In this document: positions 16,048 to 24,884 of the stretch, in pieces
Layout of the letters: every line of letters starts with the position of its first letter
Position numbering within the stretch: position 1 is the first letter of the stretch
Source of the DNA: Anaerolineae bacterium
GTDB taxonomy: Bacteria > Chloroflexota > Anaerolineae > Anaerolineales > Anaerolineaceae
DNA length: 64,000 nucleotides
Assembly (NCBI GenBank): GCA_013178095.1
Contig: JABLXK010000001.1
Span: forward strand, 186,001 to 250,000
Direction: 5' to 3'
Made by a program: the position numbers and the translations under genes
The notes under the pieces: generated by a model
Told to the model about the DNA's origin: nothing
Database searches by the model: none
Seen by the model: only the letters and a program-made list of their open reading frames with translations

Positions 16048-16446
16048 ATGCCGAACTACGAATACATTTGCGATGATTGTCATCAACGGTTCTCACTCGC
16101 CATTGCTTATGCGGATTACGGGCGGAAAAAAGTATCCTGCCCCTATTGCGGAAGCAGCCGGGTAAACCGGCGTATCGGCCGCGTGCGCCTGGCGCGTTCC
16201 AATGGTGCGCGCATGCAGCAATTTCAGGATCTGGCTGACCCGCAGAGCATTGATCCATTGGAAAATGAGCCTCGCGAAATGGGCAGACGCCTGCGTAAAT
16301 TGAGCGAAGAGATTGGCGAGGATATCAGTCCGCAATTCAATGAAGTGGTGGAGCGCCTTGAGAGCGGCCAATCGACTGATGAGATTGAGAGCGCTTTGGC
16401 GGATGATTCGCTTTCCGGTCATGACGATGATGTTAATCAGGAGTAG
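16048..16446 (+). CDS. FmdB-type zinc-ribbon protein
   Basis: A 132-residue protein beginning MPNYEYICDDCHQRF, the classic start of FmdB/CxxC_CxxC regulatory-type zinc ribbons, with the second knuckle CPYCGSSRVNRR. The C-terminal half is acidic and helical (ELSEEIGEDISPQ-like). The ATG at 16048 has a GGGAGAAG site; an upstream in-frame ATG would add 14 unrelated residues. The family has been linked to amidase and formamidase regulation in a few cases, but most members are uncharacterised. It diverges from gmk and converges with the metallopeptidase gene 5 nt away. Confidence 0.75.
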   Translation: MPNYEYICDDCHQRFSLAIAYADYGRKKVSCPYCGSSRVNRRIGRVRLARSNGARMQQFQDLADPQSIDPLENEPREMGRRLRKLSEEIGEDISPQFNEVVERLESGQSTDEIESALADDSLSGHDDDVNQE

Positions 16447-16451
16447 GGGAC

Positions 16452-17725
16452 TTAATACGCATTGATCAGGATAAAGAGCTGGTCGGGCGAAGTAAGGCCG
16501 CTAATTGTGTTCAGGAATTCAGCCAGTGAGCGCGACCGCAGCCTTAGGGCGCGGACAGCCGCTCCCACGGGGTCTTCGCCGGCGGCGCTGTAAGGTTCGT
16601 CGGCATACGCGCCATGAAAGGCGAAATACGCCTGATTGAGCTTGCGGATCTGATAGCCGTTTTCCCAAAAGTACTGGCGGCGTTCTTCCATGTACGTTTC
16701 CGCTTCCTGGACTTTATTTTCCAACAGTAATTGGTCGACTTTTAGCCGCGTGATGTACATTTCGTGGCGAAAATCAAAAGCGCCGCTTTCTTTTGCCAGG
16801 TCAAATTGACCTCGATAACCAGCCTCGTAGAGCATGGGACTTTGTTTTCGTGAAGGAAGCAAGTCGGCGTAAAACATTTGCAGGACTGTCCGGCCAATCT
16901 CCGCGCCGGCGATGGATGCTGCAGTTTCGTTCATGGTGCGCATGGCCGGGGAATCGGAGAAATGAAGCCCCAAAGGACGGATGTCGAGGTAATTATGGGT
17001 CCACTCATGTGCCACTGTCTCAAGCAAGAATGAAATGTCTGCGGTATCGGAGACCATGGCCGGGTAGGTGCCCACGCCGCCGATATTGACAACCAACGCG
17101 GAAAAATCGGTTTTGCTCTCCACTTCATTTTCCAGTGCGACAATATTGTCCAAATTCATTTCTGCATCCAATGAAATACTTTTAGCTAACCGGATGCTTT
17201 CGCGCGGAGATATGACCAATTCTTTGGGCAGGTTGGTGGCGTGGTATAGCACCGGCGGAAAAGGCTGGCCGGTGTTAGGCAGCCGCATTTGCCTGATTGC
17301 CAAAGCAACCTGATTTTGAATCACGGCCTCTGCCAGAGAGGATTGCTCTCGCAATGCGCTTTGCTTGGCTGCCAGCCTGGCGCGTAAATTGACGGAAGAT
17401 GCTTTGGGATCCTGAATGGTGGGATCGGAAAAGATGGATTCAAGCTCATTTTCCATTTCTTGGGTATCCCTGACCAACAGGAAGTAATCATGACGATTTT
17501 TCTTTCCTGCCTGTAGTTGAAATAATGCTCGAAACCGGCGCCGAGCATGGATAATTTATTAAATAATGCTTGCATCGTCCACCCGGTGTAATCAAACTCG
17601 AAGGGTCGTGTAAATGGACGCACGGCATCTTCCGGCAGAACCGGCTGCCAAACGCTGGTGGTGGGTAAAACCAGAGTAAGGCTGAGACTGGCAACAATCA
17701 AAATCCGCCAAAGAAACTGTTTCAT
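16452..17725 (-). pseudogene. Secreted HExxH metallopeptidase gene with one-base frameshift
   Basis: Two overlapping minus-strand frames encode parts of one protein. The first (from ATG 17725) gives a signal-peptide-like N-terminus and about 75 residues, ending naturally in FNYRQERK. The second continues from the same point as DYFLLVRDTQEME and carries the catalytic HEWTH motif followed by NYLDIR and the NETAASIAG helix, as in zinc metallopeptidases. The join falls at a run of five A residues (minus strand, 17501-17497); one extra A restores a single frame of roughly 425 residues. It may be a true pseudogene, a phase-variable gene, or an assembly error in a homopolymer. The second frame alone could start at TTG 17477 but would lack export signals. 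The family is not one I recognise by name. Confidence 0.65.
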
Positions 17726-17887
17726 GAGTGTATTCGATTATTATACGGTTCACGAAAAATAACAGGTTGTATTATCGTATTAATAAAGTTTTTACAACCC
17801 TTCTTATTATTATTCGTTATAATTTATTGTATAAAATATACGTAGCAATACCAAAAGGGATATATTGTAAAACAAAGGGATTAAAAA

Positions 17888-18496
17888 ATGGCCAGACCAA
17901 AAAATACACCAGAAAAAATTGACCGAATGCGCAACTCAATGATGGATGCGGTGATTTCGCTGCTCGATCACGTGTCACCGGATAAAGTCAGCATCCGCAT
18001 GATCGCTGAAAAAGTAGGCGTATCACACATGGTATTTTATACCTACTTCAAAGACCGCGATGAGATCATGCAAGTGCTGATTGAGCGTGAGCGAAAACGC
18101 ATCAATGATCATTTTGCCGCCAAGCTTGAGAAAGCAAAAACAGCTTCAGCTAAATCGGTAATGCAGGAATTGATCAGCGAATACATGCAAACTGCCGAAG
18201 AACACCCCAAAATATTCCGCCTGTTCTGGTTGGACCCCATGATTGAAGAAAACCAGGAACACGCCCGATTCAACCAATTGGATGACGCGATTGCCAGTCT
18301 ATCCAAGTTAATCAAGATCGGCATAGAAAAAGGTGAATTCAATAAACGAAACGAACGTTTGGCGGCCACAACGATCATGGCAATCATCAACGGACCGATC
18401 GTGATGGAGCAATGCAAGAAACTGCCGGCGGATATCAAATGTGCCAAATTAATGGAGCAAATTACACTGGCGGCTTTTTCCTATCTGCAGTCTTAA
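17888..18496 (+). CDS. TetR-family transcriptional regulator
   Basis: A 202-residue protein with an N-terminal HTH (about residues 12-60; VSIRMIAEKVGVSHMVFYTYFKDRDEIM) and an all-helical ligand/dimer domain. TetR proteins usually repress neighbouring efflux genes until a ligand binds. The adaptor-ATPase-permease operon follows directly downstream, separated by a terminator, so this regulator probably controls that pump. The 160-nt upstream region is strongly AT-rich with a TATAAT at 17818-17823. The start codon is preceded by a weak AAAGGGA site. Confidence 0.88.
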   Translation: MARPKNTPEKIDRMRNSMMDAVISLLDHVSPDKVSIRMIAEKVGVSHMVFYTYFKDRDEIMQVLIERERKRINDHFAAKLEKAKTASAKSVMQELISEYMQTAEEHPKIFRLFWLDPMIEENQEHARFNQLDDAIASLSKLIKIGIEKGEFNKRNERLAATTIMAIINGPIVMEQCKKLPADIKCAKLMEQITLAAFSYLQS

Positions 18497-18549
18497 ACGG
18501 TCTATTGAGCCGCGCAAAAAAAAAACGGCTCATGTGGAATTGAATACAA

Positions 18550-18580
18550 AACAGCACACCGATCCGGCGTGCTGTTTTTT
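18550..18580 (+). terminator. Terminator after the TetR gene
   Basis: AACAGCAC pairs with GTGCTGTT, with three further G-C pairs inside, followed by a T tract. It separates the regulator from the efflux operon; the rest of the 240-nt gap is AT-rich and should hold the efflux promoter. Confidence 0.8.
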
Positions 18581-18736
18581 GTTAATTTGTTTCTAAGCTA
18601 CAAGCGACCAAATCAGGTATATATTTGCACATTCATATCATGTGAAAATTATATTAAAAATATTTTATATAATTGGTTGGCAGTCGAACCTGATAGCGCA
18701 ATCCTTACGTATATATTGCTGGAGTCGAGGTTAAAA

Positions 18737-20248
18737 ATGGCAAAGAAAAAAGAAAATGAATTAAAAGAAAAGAAGATCACGCAGGTTATCCATTCGGAGG
18801 CAGTTGAAAAACCAAAAAACCAATTGCAGAAGCTGGTTTCATGGTTTACAGAAAAGCGTATTCGCTGGATAATACCTTTAATCATAATATTCATTGTCGG
18901 GTTTTTTATCTTCAACAGCATCCAGGCGAAAAACGCAGCCGCTGAAGCATATCAAACCCTGAAATTGGAGAAGGGGGATCTGGTGGTGATCGTGGGAGCG
19001 ACCGGAACTGTCGAAGCGAACCAAACCGCAGAATTGACCTGGCAGACCACGGGGCGTGTGGAAAGCGTCAATGTTAAATTGAACGACCGTGTAAAATCCG
19101 GGGATATCCTGGCGGATTTGGCCGATAATACCCTGCCGCAATCCGTAATCCTGGCTCAAGCGGATTTGGTGGACGCCAAAAAAGCGCTGGAAAACCTGAT
19201 CAATTCGAACACCGAGACCGCTGAAGCATATGCGGCATTGCTGGAGGCCGAACAGGACCTGCGCGATGCCGAAGATGACCGCGACCAGTGGAATTACAAC
19301 GACGCGAACATCGACAGAGTCAATGACGCACGCGCCAAATTTATTGCCGCAGAAGAAGAATTCAAGATCTATAAAGCGAACTATGAAGCGGTTAAGAAAC
19401 TGCCGGTTGATGATCCCAAGCGCGTGAAAGCGAAAGAAGAGCACGATAGCTATAAATTGATCCGCGATAAAGCCCTGCGAACCCTCAACTATATTCTGGG
19501 AAAAGCGTATGGCCAGCAGGTGGCTGAAGATTTCGCCGCTTACGATATCGCGAAAGCCAAATTGGATGATGCGCAGCGTGATTGGGATCGGGTTAAGAGC
19601 GGCCCGAACGCGGATGATATCAGCGCGGCCGAAGCCAAAGTGGCTGCCGCTGAGGCTACCGTTTCAATGGGCTGGCTTGAAGCTCCCTTCAATGGCACTG
19701 TCACACAAGCCAATCCCAAAGTTGGCGACCAGGTCAGCGTTGGAATGGTCGGATTTCGCATCGATGACCTTAGCCAGCTTTTTATGGACGTGAAAATCTC
19801 CGAAGTGGATATCAATAAGGTCAAGGTCGGGCAAAAAGCGGAACTGGCTTTCGACGCGATCAGCGGTGCAACTTATGCCGCTGAAGTAACAGAAGTCTCC
19901 AGCGTCGGCGTGGACAGCGGTTCAGGCGTGGATTTCACTGTCAGGCTGAAAATCCTGGATCTGGACGACCAGGTACGGCCGGGCATGACCGCATCCGTGA
20001 ATATCATTGTCGCCCAAAAGTCGGACATCCTTACCGTCCCCGGGCGGGCAGTGCGTTTCAAAGACGGAAAGCGGATCGTGTATGTACTCGAAGGAGGTGT
20101 TCTTCAGGAAAAAGCCATCGAAATCGGTGCGTCTTCGGATACCAGCATCGAGATCGTGTCTGGTGATCTGAAAGAAGGGGATTTAGTTGTATTGAACCCG
20201 CCGTTCGAGTTCAACATGACCGGCGGAGGACCGTCTTTTGAGGATTAA
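18737..20248 (+). CDS. Periplasmic/extracellular adaptor subunit (HlyD/MacA-type) of an ABC efflux pump
   Basis: A 503-residue membrane-fusion protein. One N-terminal helix (about residues 40-60) follows a basic cytoplasmic tail. A lipoyl/barrel-sandwich half (ATGTVEANQTAELTWQTTGRV) leads into a long charged alpha-hairpin coiled coil, then the second lipoyl half (GWLEAPFNGTVTQANPKVGDQV) and a beta-barrel (RPGMTASVNIIV). The ATG at 18737 has a GAGG site; the frame upstream is not protein-like. MacA-type adaptors link the MacB permease to an exit duct; in a lineage lacking a classical outer membrane they act as stand-alone partners. The ATPase gene starts 3 nt after the stop. Confidence 0.88.
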   Translation: MAKKKENELKEKKITQVIHSEAVEKPKNQLQKLVSWFTEKRIRWIIPLIIIFIVGFFIFNSIQAKNAAAEAYQTLKLEKGDLVVIVGATGTVEANQTAELTWQTTGRVESVNVKLNDRVKSGDILADLADNTLPQSVILAQADLVDAKKALENLINSNTETAEAYAALLEAEQDLRDAEDDRDQWNYNDANIDRVNDARAKFIAAEEEFKIYKANYEAVKKLPVDDPKRVKAKEEHDSYKLIRDKALRTLNYILGKAYGQQVAEDFAAYDIAKAKLDDAQRDWDRVKSGPNADDISAAEAKVAAAEATVSMGWLEAPFNGTVTQANPKVGDQVSVGMVGFRIDDLSQLFMDVKISEVDINKVKVGQKAELAFDAISGATYAAEVTEVSSVGVDSGSGVDFTVRLKILDLDDQVRPGMTASVNIIVAQKSDILTVPGRAVRFKDGKRIVYVLEGGVLQEKAIEIGASSDTSIEIVSGDLKEGDLVVLNPPFEFNMTGGGPSFED

Positions 20249-20251
20249 ACC

Positions 20252-20935
20252 ATGGCCAAAAAAGGGAACGCAATCGTCGCTAAAGACCTCACCAAGGTCT
20301 ACCAAATGGGGCATGTGGAAGTAAGCGCTTTGTGCGGCGTATCGCTGGAAATTAAATATGGTGAAGTAGTCTCAATCATGGGGCCGTCCGGTTCAGGAAA
20401 ATCAACCTTGATGAATATCATAGGCTGCCTGGATCGGCCGACCTCGGGAGAATATTATCTGGATGGCATGCTGGTATCAGACCTGTCAGATGACCAACTG
20501 GCCTTGATCCGCAATCAAAAAGTAGGTTTCGTTTTTCAAAATTTCAACCTGCTGGCCCGTTCATCGGCTTTGGTCAACGTTCAATTGCCGATGCGCTATG
20601 CCGGTGTTCGGGAAGGCATGCAGGAACGAGCCGCCAAATCGCTGGAAGCGGTTGGCTTGAGCGATCGCATGAACCATAAACCCACTGAATTATCCGGCGG
20701 GCAGCAGCAGCGTGTGGCATTGGCCCGCGCCCTGATCAACGACCCGGCCATCCTGCTGGCGGATGAACCGACCGGAAACCTGGATTCCAAATCGGGAGAA
20801 GAGATTATTGAACTTCTGCTGGATTTGAACAAGAAAAACGGAACAACTTTGATTATTGTGACGCATGACCCGAAGATCTCGGCCAGGACCCAACGCATCA
20901 TCCGACTTTACGACGGAAAAGTAGTTAAAGAATAA
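20252..20935 (+). CDS. MacB/LolD-type ABC transporter ATPase
   Basis: A 227-residue ATP-binding subunit: Walker A GPSGSGKSTLMN, Q-loop VFQNFNLL, signature LSGGQQQRVALARAL, Walker B ILLADEPTGNLD, and H-loop VTHD. All catalytic elements are intact. The sequence and short length fit the LolD/MacB/FtsE group, which pairs with FtsX-like permeases rather than forming importers. It sits between the adaptor and permease genes with gaps of 3 and 2 nt, so the three subunits are expected in one complex. Confidence 0.93.
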   Translation: MAKKGNAIVAKDLTKVYQMGHVEVSALCGVSLEIKYGEVVSIMGPSGSGKSTLMNIIGCLDRPTSGEYYLDGMLVSDLSDDQLALIRNQKVGFVFQNFNLLARSSALVNVQLPMRYAGVREGMQERAAKSLEAVGLSDRMNHKPTELSGGQQQRVALARALINDPAILLADEPTGNLDSKSGEEIIELLLDLNKKNGTTLIIVTHDPKISARTQRIIRLYDGKVVKE

Positions 20936-20937
20936 GA

Positions 20938-22164
20938 ATGGACATCGTACTCGCAATTAAAGAAGCACTGGAAAGTCTGAGCGCCAACAAGCTGCGCGCC
21001 GGTTTGACGATCCTGGGAATCGTGATCGGTGTGGCGGCGGTGATTGCCATGCTTGCCATCGGGACAGGCGCCCAGAATACCATCCTGGGTTCAATCAATA
21101 GTGTGGGCACCAACCTGTTATTTGTATTCCAGGGAAACACGCAGCAAGATATACGCAATGAGCAGCCGATCACTATGAGCGACGTCAACGCCATGGAGGA
21201 TGTTCTGCAAGCGCCGCATGTTCAGATGGTATCTCCGGTGGTGTATGGCTATGTCAACGCGACATACGGCGGCGAAACCACACGTCCGGAACTGCTGGGC
21301 GTCACTTCAAATTTTGAAACGACCGCGAACTATGGATTGAGCGAGGGCAGCTTTATCAGCGATGAGAACGTGAACGGGCGCGCCTCGGTTGCTTTGATTG
21401 GGCCGGACGTGGCGGAGAAATTATTCGGCCGCCGCGACATGATCACCGGTGAAACTATCCGCCTGGAAGGGCAGCCTTTCCGCGTGATCGGCGTGCTGGA
21501 ATCCAAAGGCGGCGGTTCGGTCGGCAGTCAGGATAATGTGATCTTTGTGCCGCTCACCACCGCGCGCGTACGCCTGTTGGACCGCGAACGCGACCACGTG
21601 GATATCGTGTATATCCAGGCAGTGGACGCCGAGTCCGTCACCACAGCCAGCAATGAAGTTGCCCAAATTCTGCGGACCCGCCATCATACCGAAATCGGCC
21701 TGGATGATTTCACGATTTACACACAGGAGGATATCCTTTCAGTAGCCGGAACAATCACCAGCGTGCTGACGATATTCCTGGGCGGTATCGCGGCCATTTC
21801 ACTGTTAGTGGGCGGAATCGGCATCATGAATATCATGCTGGTCTCGGTCACGGAGCGCACCAAGGAGATTGGCCTGCGCAAAGCCCTGGGCGCGCGCAAG
21901 GCGGATATTCTGCTGCAATTCCTGACTGAATCTTCGCTGTTGAGTCTGTTTGGCGGGATCATCGGCATTGTATTCGGTTGGCTGATTTCCGTAGCGGTGG
22001 GAAAAATCGCCACAGCCAGCGGTACGCCTTTTACGCCAGCGGTGGGTTTGAACGCTATCCTACTGGCAACCCTGTTTTCGACTGCCGTCGGGCTGTTTTT
22101 CGGCATTTACCCTGCTAACCGCGCAGCCAACCTGGAACCAGTGGAAGCGCTGCGGTACGAATAA
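20938..22164 (+). CDS. MacB-like FtsX-domain ABC permease
   Basis: A 408-residue permease. The first membrane helix carries the typical LRAGLTILGIVIGVAAVIAM, followed by a large extracytoplasmic MacB-PCD domain (about 45-270) and three C-terminal helices in the FtsX domain (ISLLVGGIGIMNIMLVSVTERTKEIGLRKALGA). MacB-type pumps use ATP-driven mechanotransmission to move drugs, peptides or lipoproteins. With the adaptor and ATPase it completes a tripartite operon controlled probably by the upstream TetR gene. A terminator follows the stop. Confidence 0.93.
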   Translation: MDIVLAIKEALESLSANKLRAGLTILGIVIGVAAVIAMLAIGTGAQNTILGSINSVGTNLLFVFQGNTQQDIRNEQPITMSDVNAMEDVLQAPHVQMVSPVVYGYVNATYGGETTRPELLGVTSNFETTANYGLSEGSFISDENVNGRASVALIGPDVAEKLFGRRDMITGETIRLEGQPFRVIGVLESKGGGSVGSQDNVIFVPLTTARVRLLDRERDHVDIVYIQAVDAESVTTASNEVAQILRTRHHTEIGLDDFTIYTQEDILSVAGTITSVLTIFLGGIAAISLLVGGIGIMNIMLVSVTERTKEIGLRKALGARKADILLQFLTESSLLSLFGGIIGIVFGWLISVAVGKIATASGTPFTPAVGLNAILLATLFSTAVGLFFGIYPANRAANLEPVEALRYE

Positions 22165-22186
22165 TATCGCCAACTTTTTGGATAGA

Positions 22187-22220
22187 ACGAGCTGCCTGAT
22201 CAAATGGCAGCTCGTTTTTT
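22187..22220 (+). terminator. Terminator after the efflux operon
   Basis: ACGAGCTGCC pairs with GGCAGCTCGT around a 9-nt loop and is followed by six T residues. Confidence 0.85.
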
Positions 22221-22359
22221 AACATCAAATTCAGAAACCTGTCAGCGCGATGGCCCAAAGGAACAATAAAGTTCGTCTAGACAAAATGATGCATGACACT
22301 GATTTCATCTATCGGAATCGGTTAGAATAGTACAGCAAAATCAATGGGAGGCAGGTATT

Positions 22360-23301
22360 ATGGATACTTGGAAAATAATTGTCACGGATGGATTACAGGA
22401 TGCGGGGATGAGTATTCTCTCGAAAGAAGCAAAAGTGGACGACCGTAAAGGTATTTCCGCAGAAGACCTGGTCAAAGAAATTGGAAATTATGATGCCATC
22501 ATCGTGCGCGGGCGCACAAAAGTCACTCGCGAGGTCATTGAGGCCGGCAAAAATCTGAAAGTGATCGGACGCGCGGGCGTCGGCGTGGACAATATCGATG
22601 TCGCAGCCGCCAAAGAAAAGGGGATCAAAGTAGTCAACGCACCCAGCTCCACCACAACAGCAGTCGCGGAATTGGCCATGGGGTTGATCTTCGCCCTGGC
22701 GCGCGAAATACCCAAAGCGGATGCTTCGATGAAACGCGGCGAGTGGTTGAAAAAAGATCTCGAGGGTGTTGAATTGTTCGGAAAAACACTCGGCATTATC
22801 GGTTTCGGCCGCATCGGTTCGACCATCGGCCAAACGGCGGCAGCAGTGGGGATGCGCATCATGGCTTGCTGCCTTTTCCGTATTCCTGAAACCATCCGCA
22901 TCATCGGCGGCGAATTGCTGGTGATGGACGACATTATTGAAAAGTCTGATTTCATTACCATCCATACGCCTTTGACGGATGAAACCCGCGGCATGATCAA
23001 CGCCGAGGCCTTTTCCCGCATGAAAGACGGCGTTTACATCATTTGCACTGCCCGCGGCGGGATCATCGATGAAAAAGCCCTGTTGGATGCGTTAAATTCC
23101 GGCAAGGTGGCTGGAGCCGCATTGGACGTGTTCGAAACCGAACCGCCGGTATTCAAAGAATTAATCAATCACCCAAAAGTGATCGCCACTCCGCACATTG
23201 GGGGACAAACCAACGAAGCGCAGCGGCGGGCTTCCGTGGATATTTCGCGAGAAGTGATGGCAGCGCTCAAGGGTGATAAACTTCATTGGCAGGTTGCTTA
23301 A
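22360..23301 (+). CDS. serA: D-3-phosphoglycerate dehydrogenase (short, no ACT domain)
   Basis: A 313-residue D-2-hydroxyacid dehydrogenase. Visible elements: substrate-binding VRGRTKVTREV and GRAGVGVDNID, Rossmann loop GFGRIGSTIG, ARGGIIDE with the catalytic Arg, E in FETEPP, and the catalytic His in TPHIGGQT. The substrate loop fits SerA, which oxidises 3-phosphoglycerate in serine synthesis. It is the short form without the C-terminal ACT or ASB domain, so serine feedback through those domains is not expected. An unusual CC pair follows the NAD loop. A strong GGGAGG site precedes the ATG. The M32 carboxypeptidase gene starts 14 nt after the stop. Confidence 0.85.
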   Translation: MDTWKIIVTDGLQDAGMSILSKEAKVDDRKGISAEDLVKEIGNYDAIIVRGRTKVTREVIEAGKNLKVIGRAGVGVDNIDVAAAKEKGIKVVNAPSSTTTAVAELAMGLIFALAREIPKADASMKRGEWLKKDLEGVELFGKTLGIIGFGRIGSTIGQTAAAVGMRIMACCLFRIPETIRIIGGELLVMDDIIEKSDFITIHTPLTDETRGMINAEAFSRMKDGVYIICTARGGIIDEKALLDALNSGKVAGAALDVFETEPPVFKELINHPKVIATPHIGGQTNEAQRRASVDISREVMAALKGDKLHWQVA

Positions 23302-23315
23302 GACAAAGAGGTCGA

Positions 23316-24818
23316 ATGGAAGAAAAATTACAAAAGTTCAAGAAACTTTCCGCTGAAATTTCCAATTTACGCGCAACCAGCGCCGTGTTGAATTGGGATC
23401 AATTGGTCAATATGCCGGCGGGCGCCGCGGAAGACCGCGGCGAGCAAATTGCCACCATCGAAGAGATCCTCCACCAAAAATCAACCTCGGAAGAGCTGGG
23501 CAGGCTGCTGGAAGACTTATCTGCCGACGCCAAGACTTTGGACGCAGATTCGGACGAGGCCCGCATGATCAAGGTTGCCAAGCGTCAATTTGACAAAGCA
23601 GTCAAGGTCCCGGCAGACTACGTCAGCGAAAATGCGCGCGTCACAACAGTTGCGCAAAGCGTTTGGGAAAAAGCCAAGACAGAATCCGACTTCGAAATCT
23701 TCCGGCCATATTTACAGCAGGTTGTGGATTTGCGCCGTCAATATGCGGATTTTTTCAAACCCTGGGATCACGTCTATGATCCTTTGCTGGATGATTTTGA
23801 ACCGGGTATGAAAACCGCCGAGGTTCAGGAAATCTTCGGAAAACTGCGTCCGATGCAGGTGAAACTGATCAAAGCCATCGCGCAAAAACCGCAGGTGGAA
23901 AAATCATTCCTGGAATTGGAGTACCCTGAAAAAGGCCAACTCGATTTTGGGGTAGAGGTCATCCGGCAATTCGGATACGACTGGAATCATGGACGGCAGG
24001 ACAAATCGGCTCATCCTTTCACGACCGGTTTCGGCCTGAACGATGTGCGCATCACAACCCGCTTCAATACGCATTATCTGCCCACAGCCATGTTCGGCAC
24101 CATGCACGAATGCGGGCACGCGCTTTATGAATTGGGCATCAACAAAGCCTATAATCGCACGCCCCTGGCAGACGGCGCATCGATGGCTGTGCACGAATCG
24201 CAATCGCGCATGTGGGAAAACCTGGTTGGACGTTCGCGCGCATTTTGGAAGCACTATTTCCCGCGACTACAGACGATCTTCCCCAGCCAGCTGGGCAACG
24301 TGAATGCGGAAATGTTCTATAAGGCCGTCAACGCAGTGGAACCATCATTCATCCGCACAGAATCCGACGAGGCAACCTATAACTTGCACATCATGCTGCG
24401 CCTGGAGATGGAAATTGCCCTCATGGAAGGCAGTCTGGCGGTCAAGGATGCGCGCGAAGCCTGGAATGAAAAGTTCAAAGCTTACCTGGGGCTGGTGCCA
24501 CCGGATGACGCTCATGGTGTTCTGCAGGACGTGCACTGGTCGTTCGGCGGATTGGGCTACTTCCCGACCTACGCGCTGGGCAACCTGGTTTCGGTGCAAA
24601 TTTGGGAACGCATGACCCGGGATATTCCCGACGTTGAAGAACAAATCGGGGAGGCAAAGTTCGATGGGCTGCTGGCATGGCTGCGCGAACACGTGCACAT
24701 TTTCGGTGCCAAGTACGAACCGCAGGAATTGATGGTCAAGGTGACCGGTTCCAGGATTACCCCTGAACCGTACATGCGCTATCTGGAAACCAAGTTCGGC
24801 GAGATTTACGCATTGTAA
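23316..24818 (+). CDS. M32-family metallocarboxypeptidase (carboxypeptidase Taq type)
   Basis: A 500-residue cytoplasmic zinc enzyme that releases C-terminal amino acids. The metal site MHECGHALYELG gives H264-E265-x2-H268, and downstream HESQSRMWENLVGRS supplies the third ligand and substrate contacts, followed by DEATYNLHIMLR and the GLVPPDDAHGVLQDVHWS signature. Length matches the family. I chose the ATG at 23316 (AAAGAGG site); ten upstream in-frame codons overlap serA. Co-transcription with serA is likely. A bidirectional terminator follows. Confidence 0.93.
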   Translation: MEEKLQKFKKLSAEISNLRATSAVLNWDQLVNMPAGAAEDRGEQIATIEEILHQKSTSEELGRLLEDLSADAKTLDADSDEARMIKVAKRQFDKAVKVPADYVSENARVTTVAQSVWEKAKTESDFEIFRPYLQQVVDLRRQYADFFKPWDHVYDPLLDDFEPGMKTAEVQEIFGKLRPMQVKLIKAIAQKPQVEKSFLELEYPEKGQLDFGVEVIRQFGYDWNHGRQDKSAHPFTTGFGLNDVRITTRFNTHYLPTAMFGTMHECGHALYELGINKAYNRTPLADGASMAVHESQSRMWENLVGRSRAFWKHYFPRLQTIFPSQLGNVNAEMFYKAVNAVEPSFIRTESDEATYNLHIMLRLEMEIALMEGSLAVKDAREAWNEKFKAYLGLVPPDDAHGVLQDVHWSFGGLGYFPTYALGNLVSVQIWERMTRDIPDVEEQIGEAKFDGLLAWLREHVHIFGAKYEPQELMVKVTGSRITPEPYMRYLETKFGEIYAL

Positions 24819-24831
24819 AGGATTATTACTC

Positions 24832-24867
24832 AAAAAAAACCGCTCCTGCAAAAGGAGCGGTTTTTTT
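24832..24867. terminator. Bidirectional terminator between convergent genes
   Basis: CCGCTCCT pairs with AGGAGCGG around GCAAA, flanked by A8 on the left and T7 on the right, so it can terminate both the carboxypeptidase and the L,D-transpeptidase transcripts. Confidence 0.9.
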
Positions 24868-24884
24868 GCTTAAGGTATTCCTGT

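Noticed and set aside
17728..17922. Plus-strand frame upstream of the TetR gene
   Set aside because: AT-rich promoter region; the frame is Ile/Tyr/Lys-rich by composition and overlaps the TetR start.
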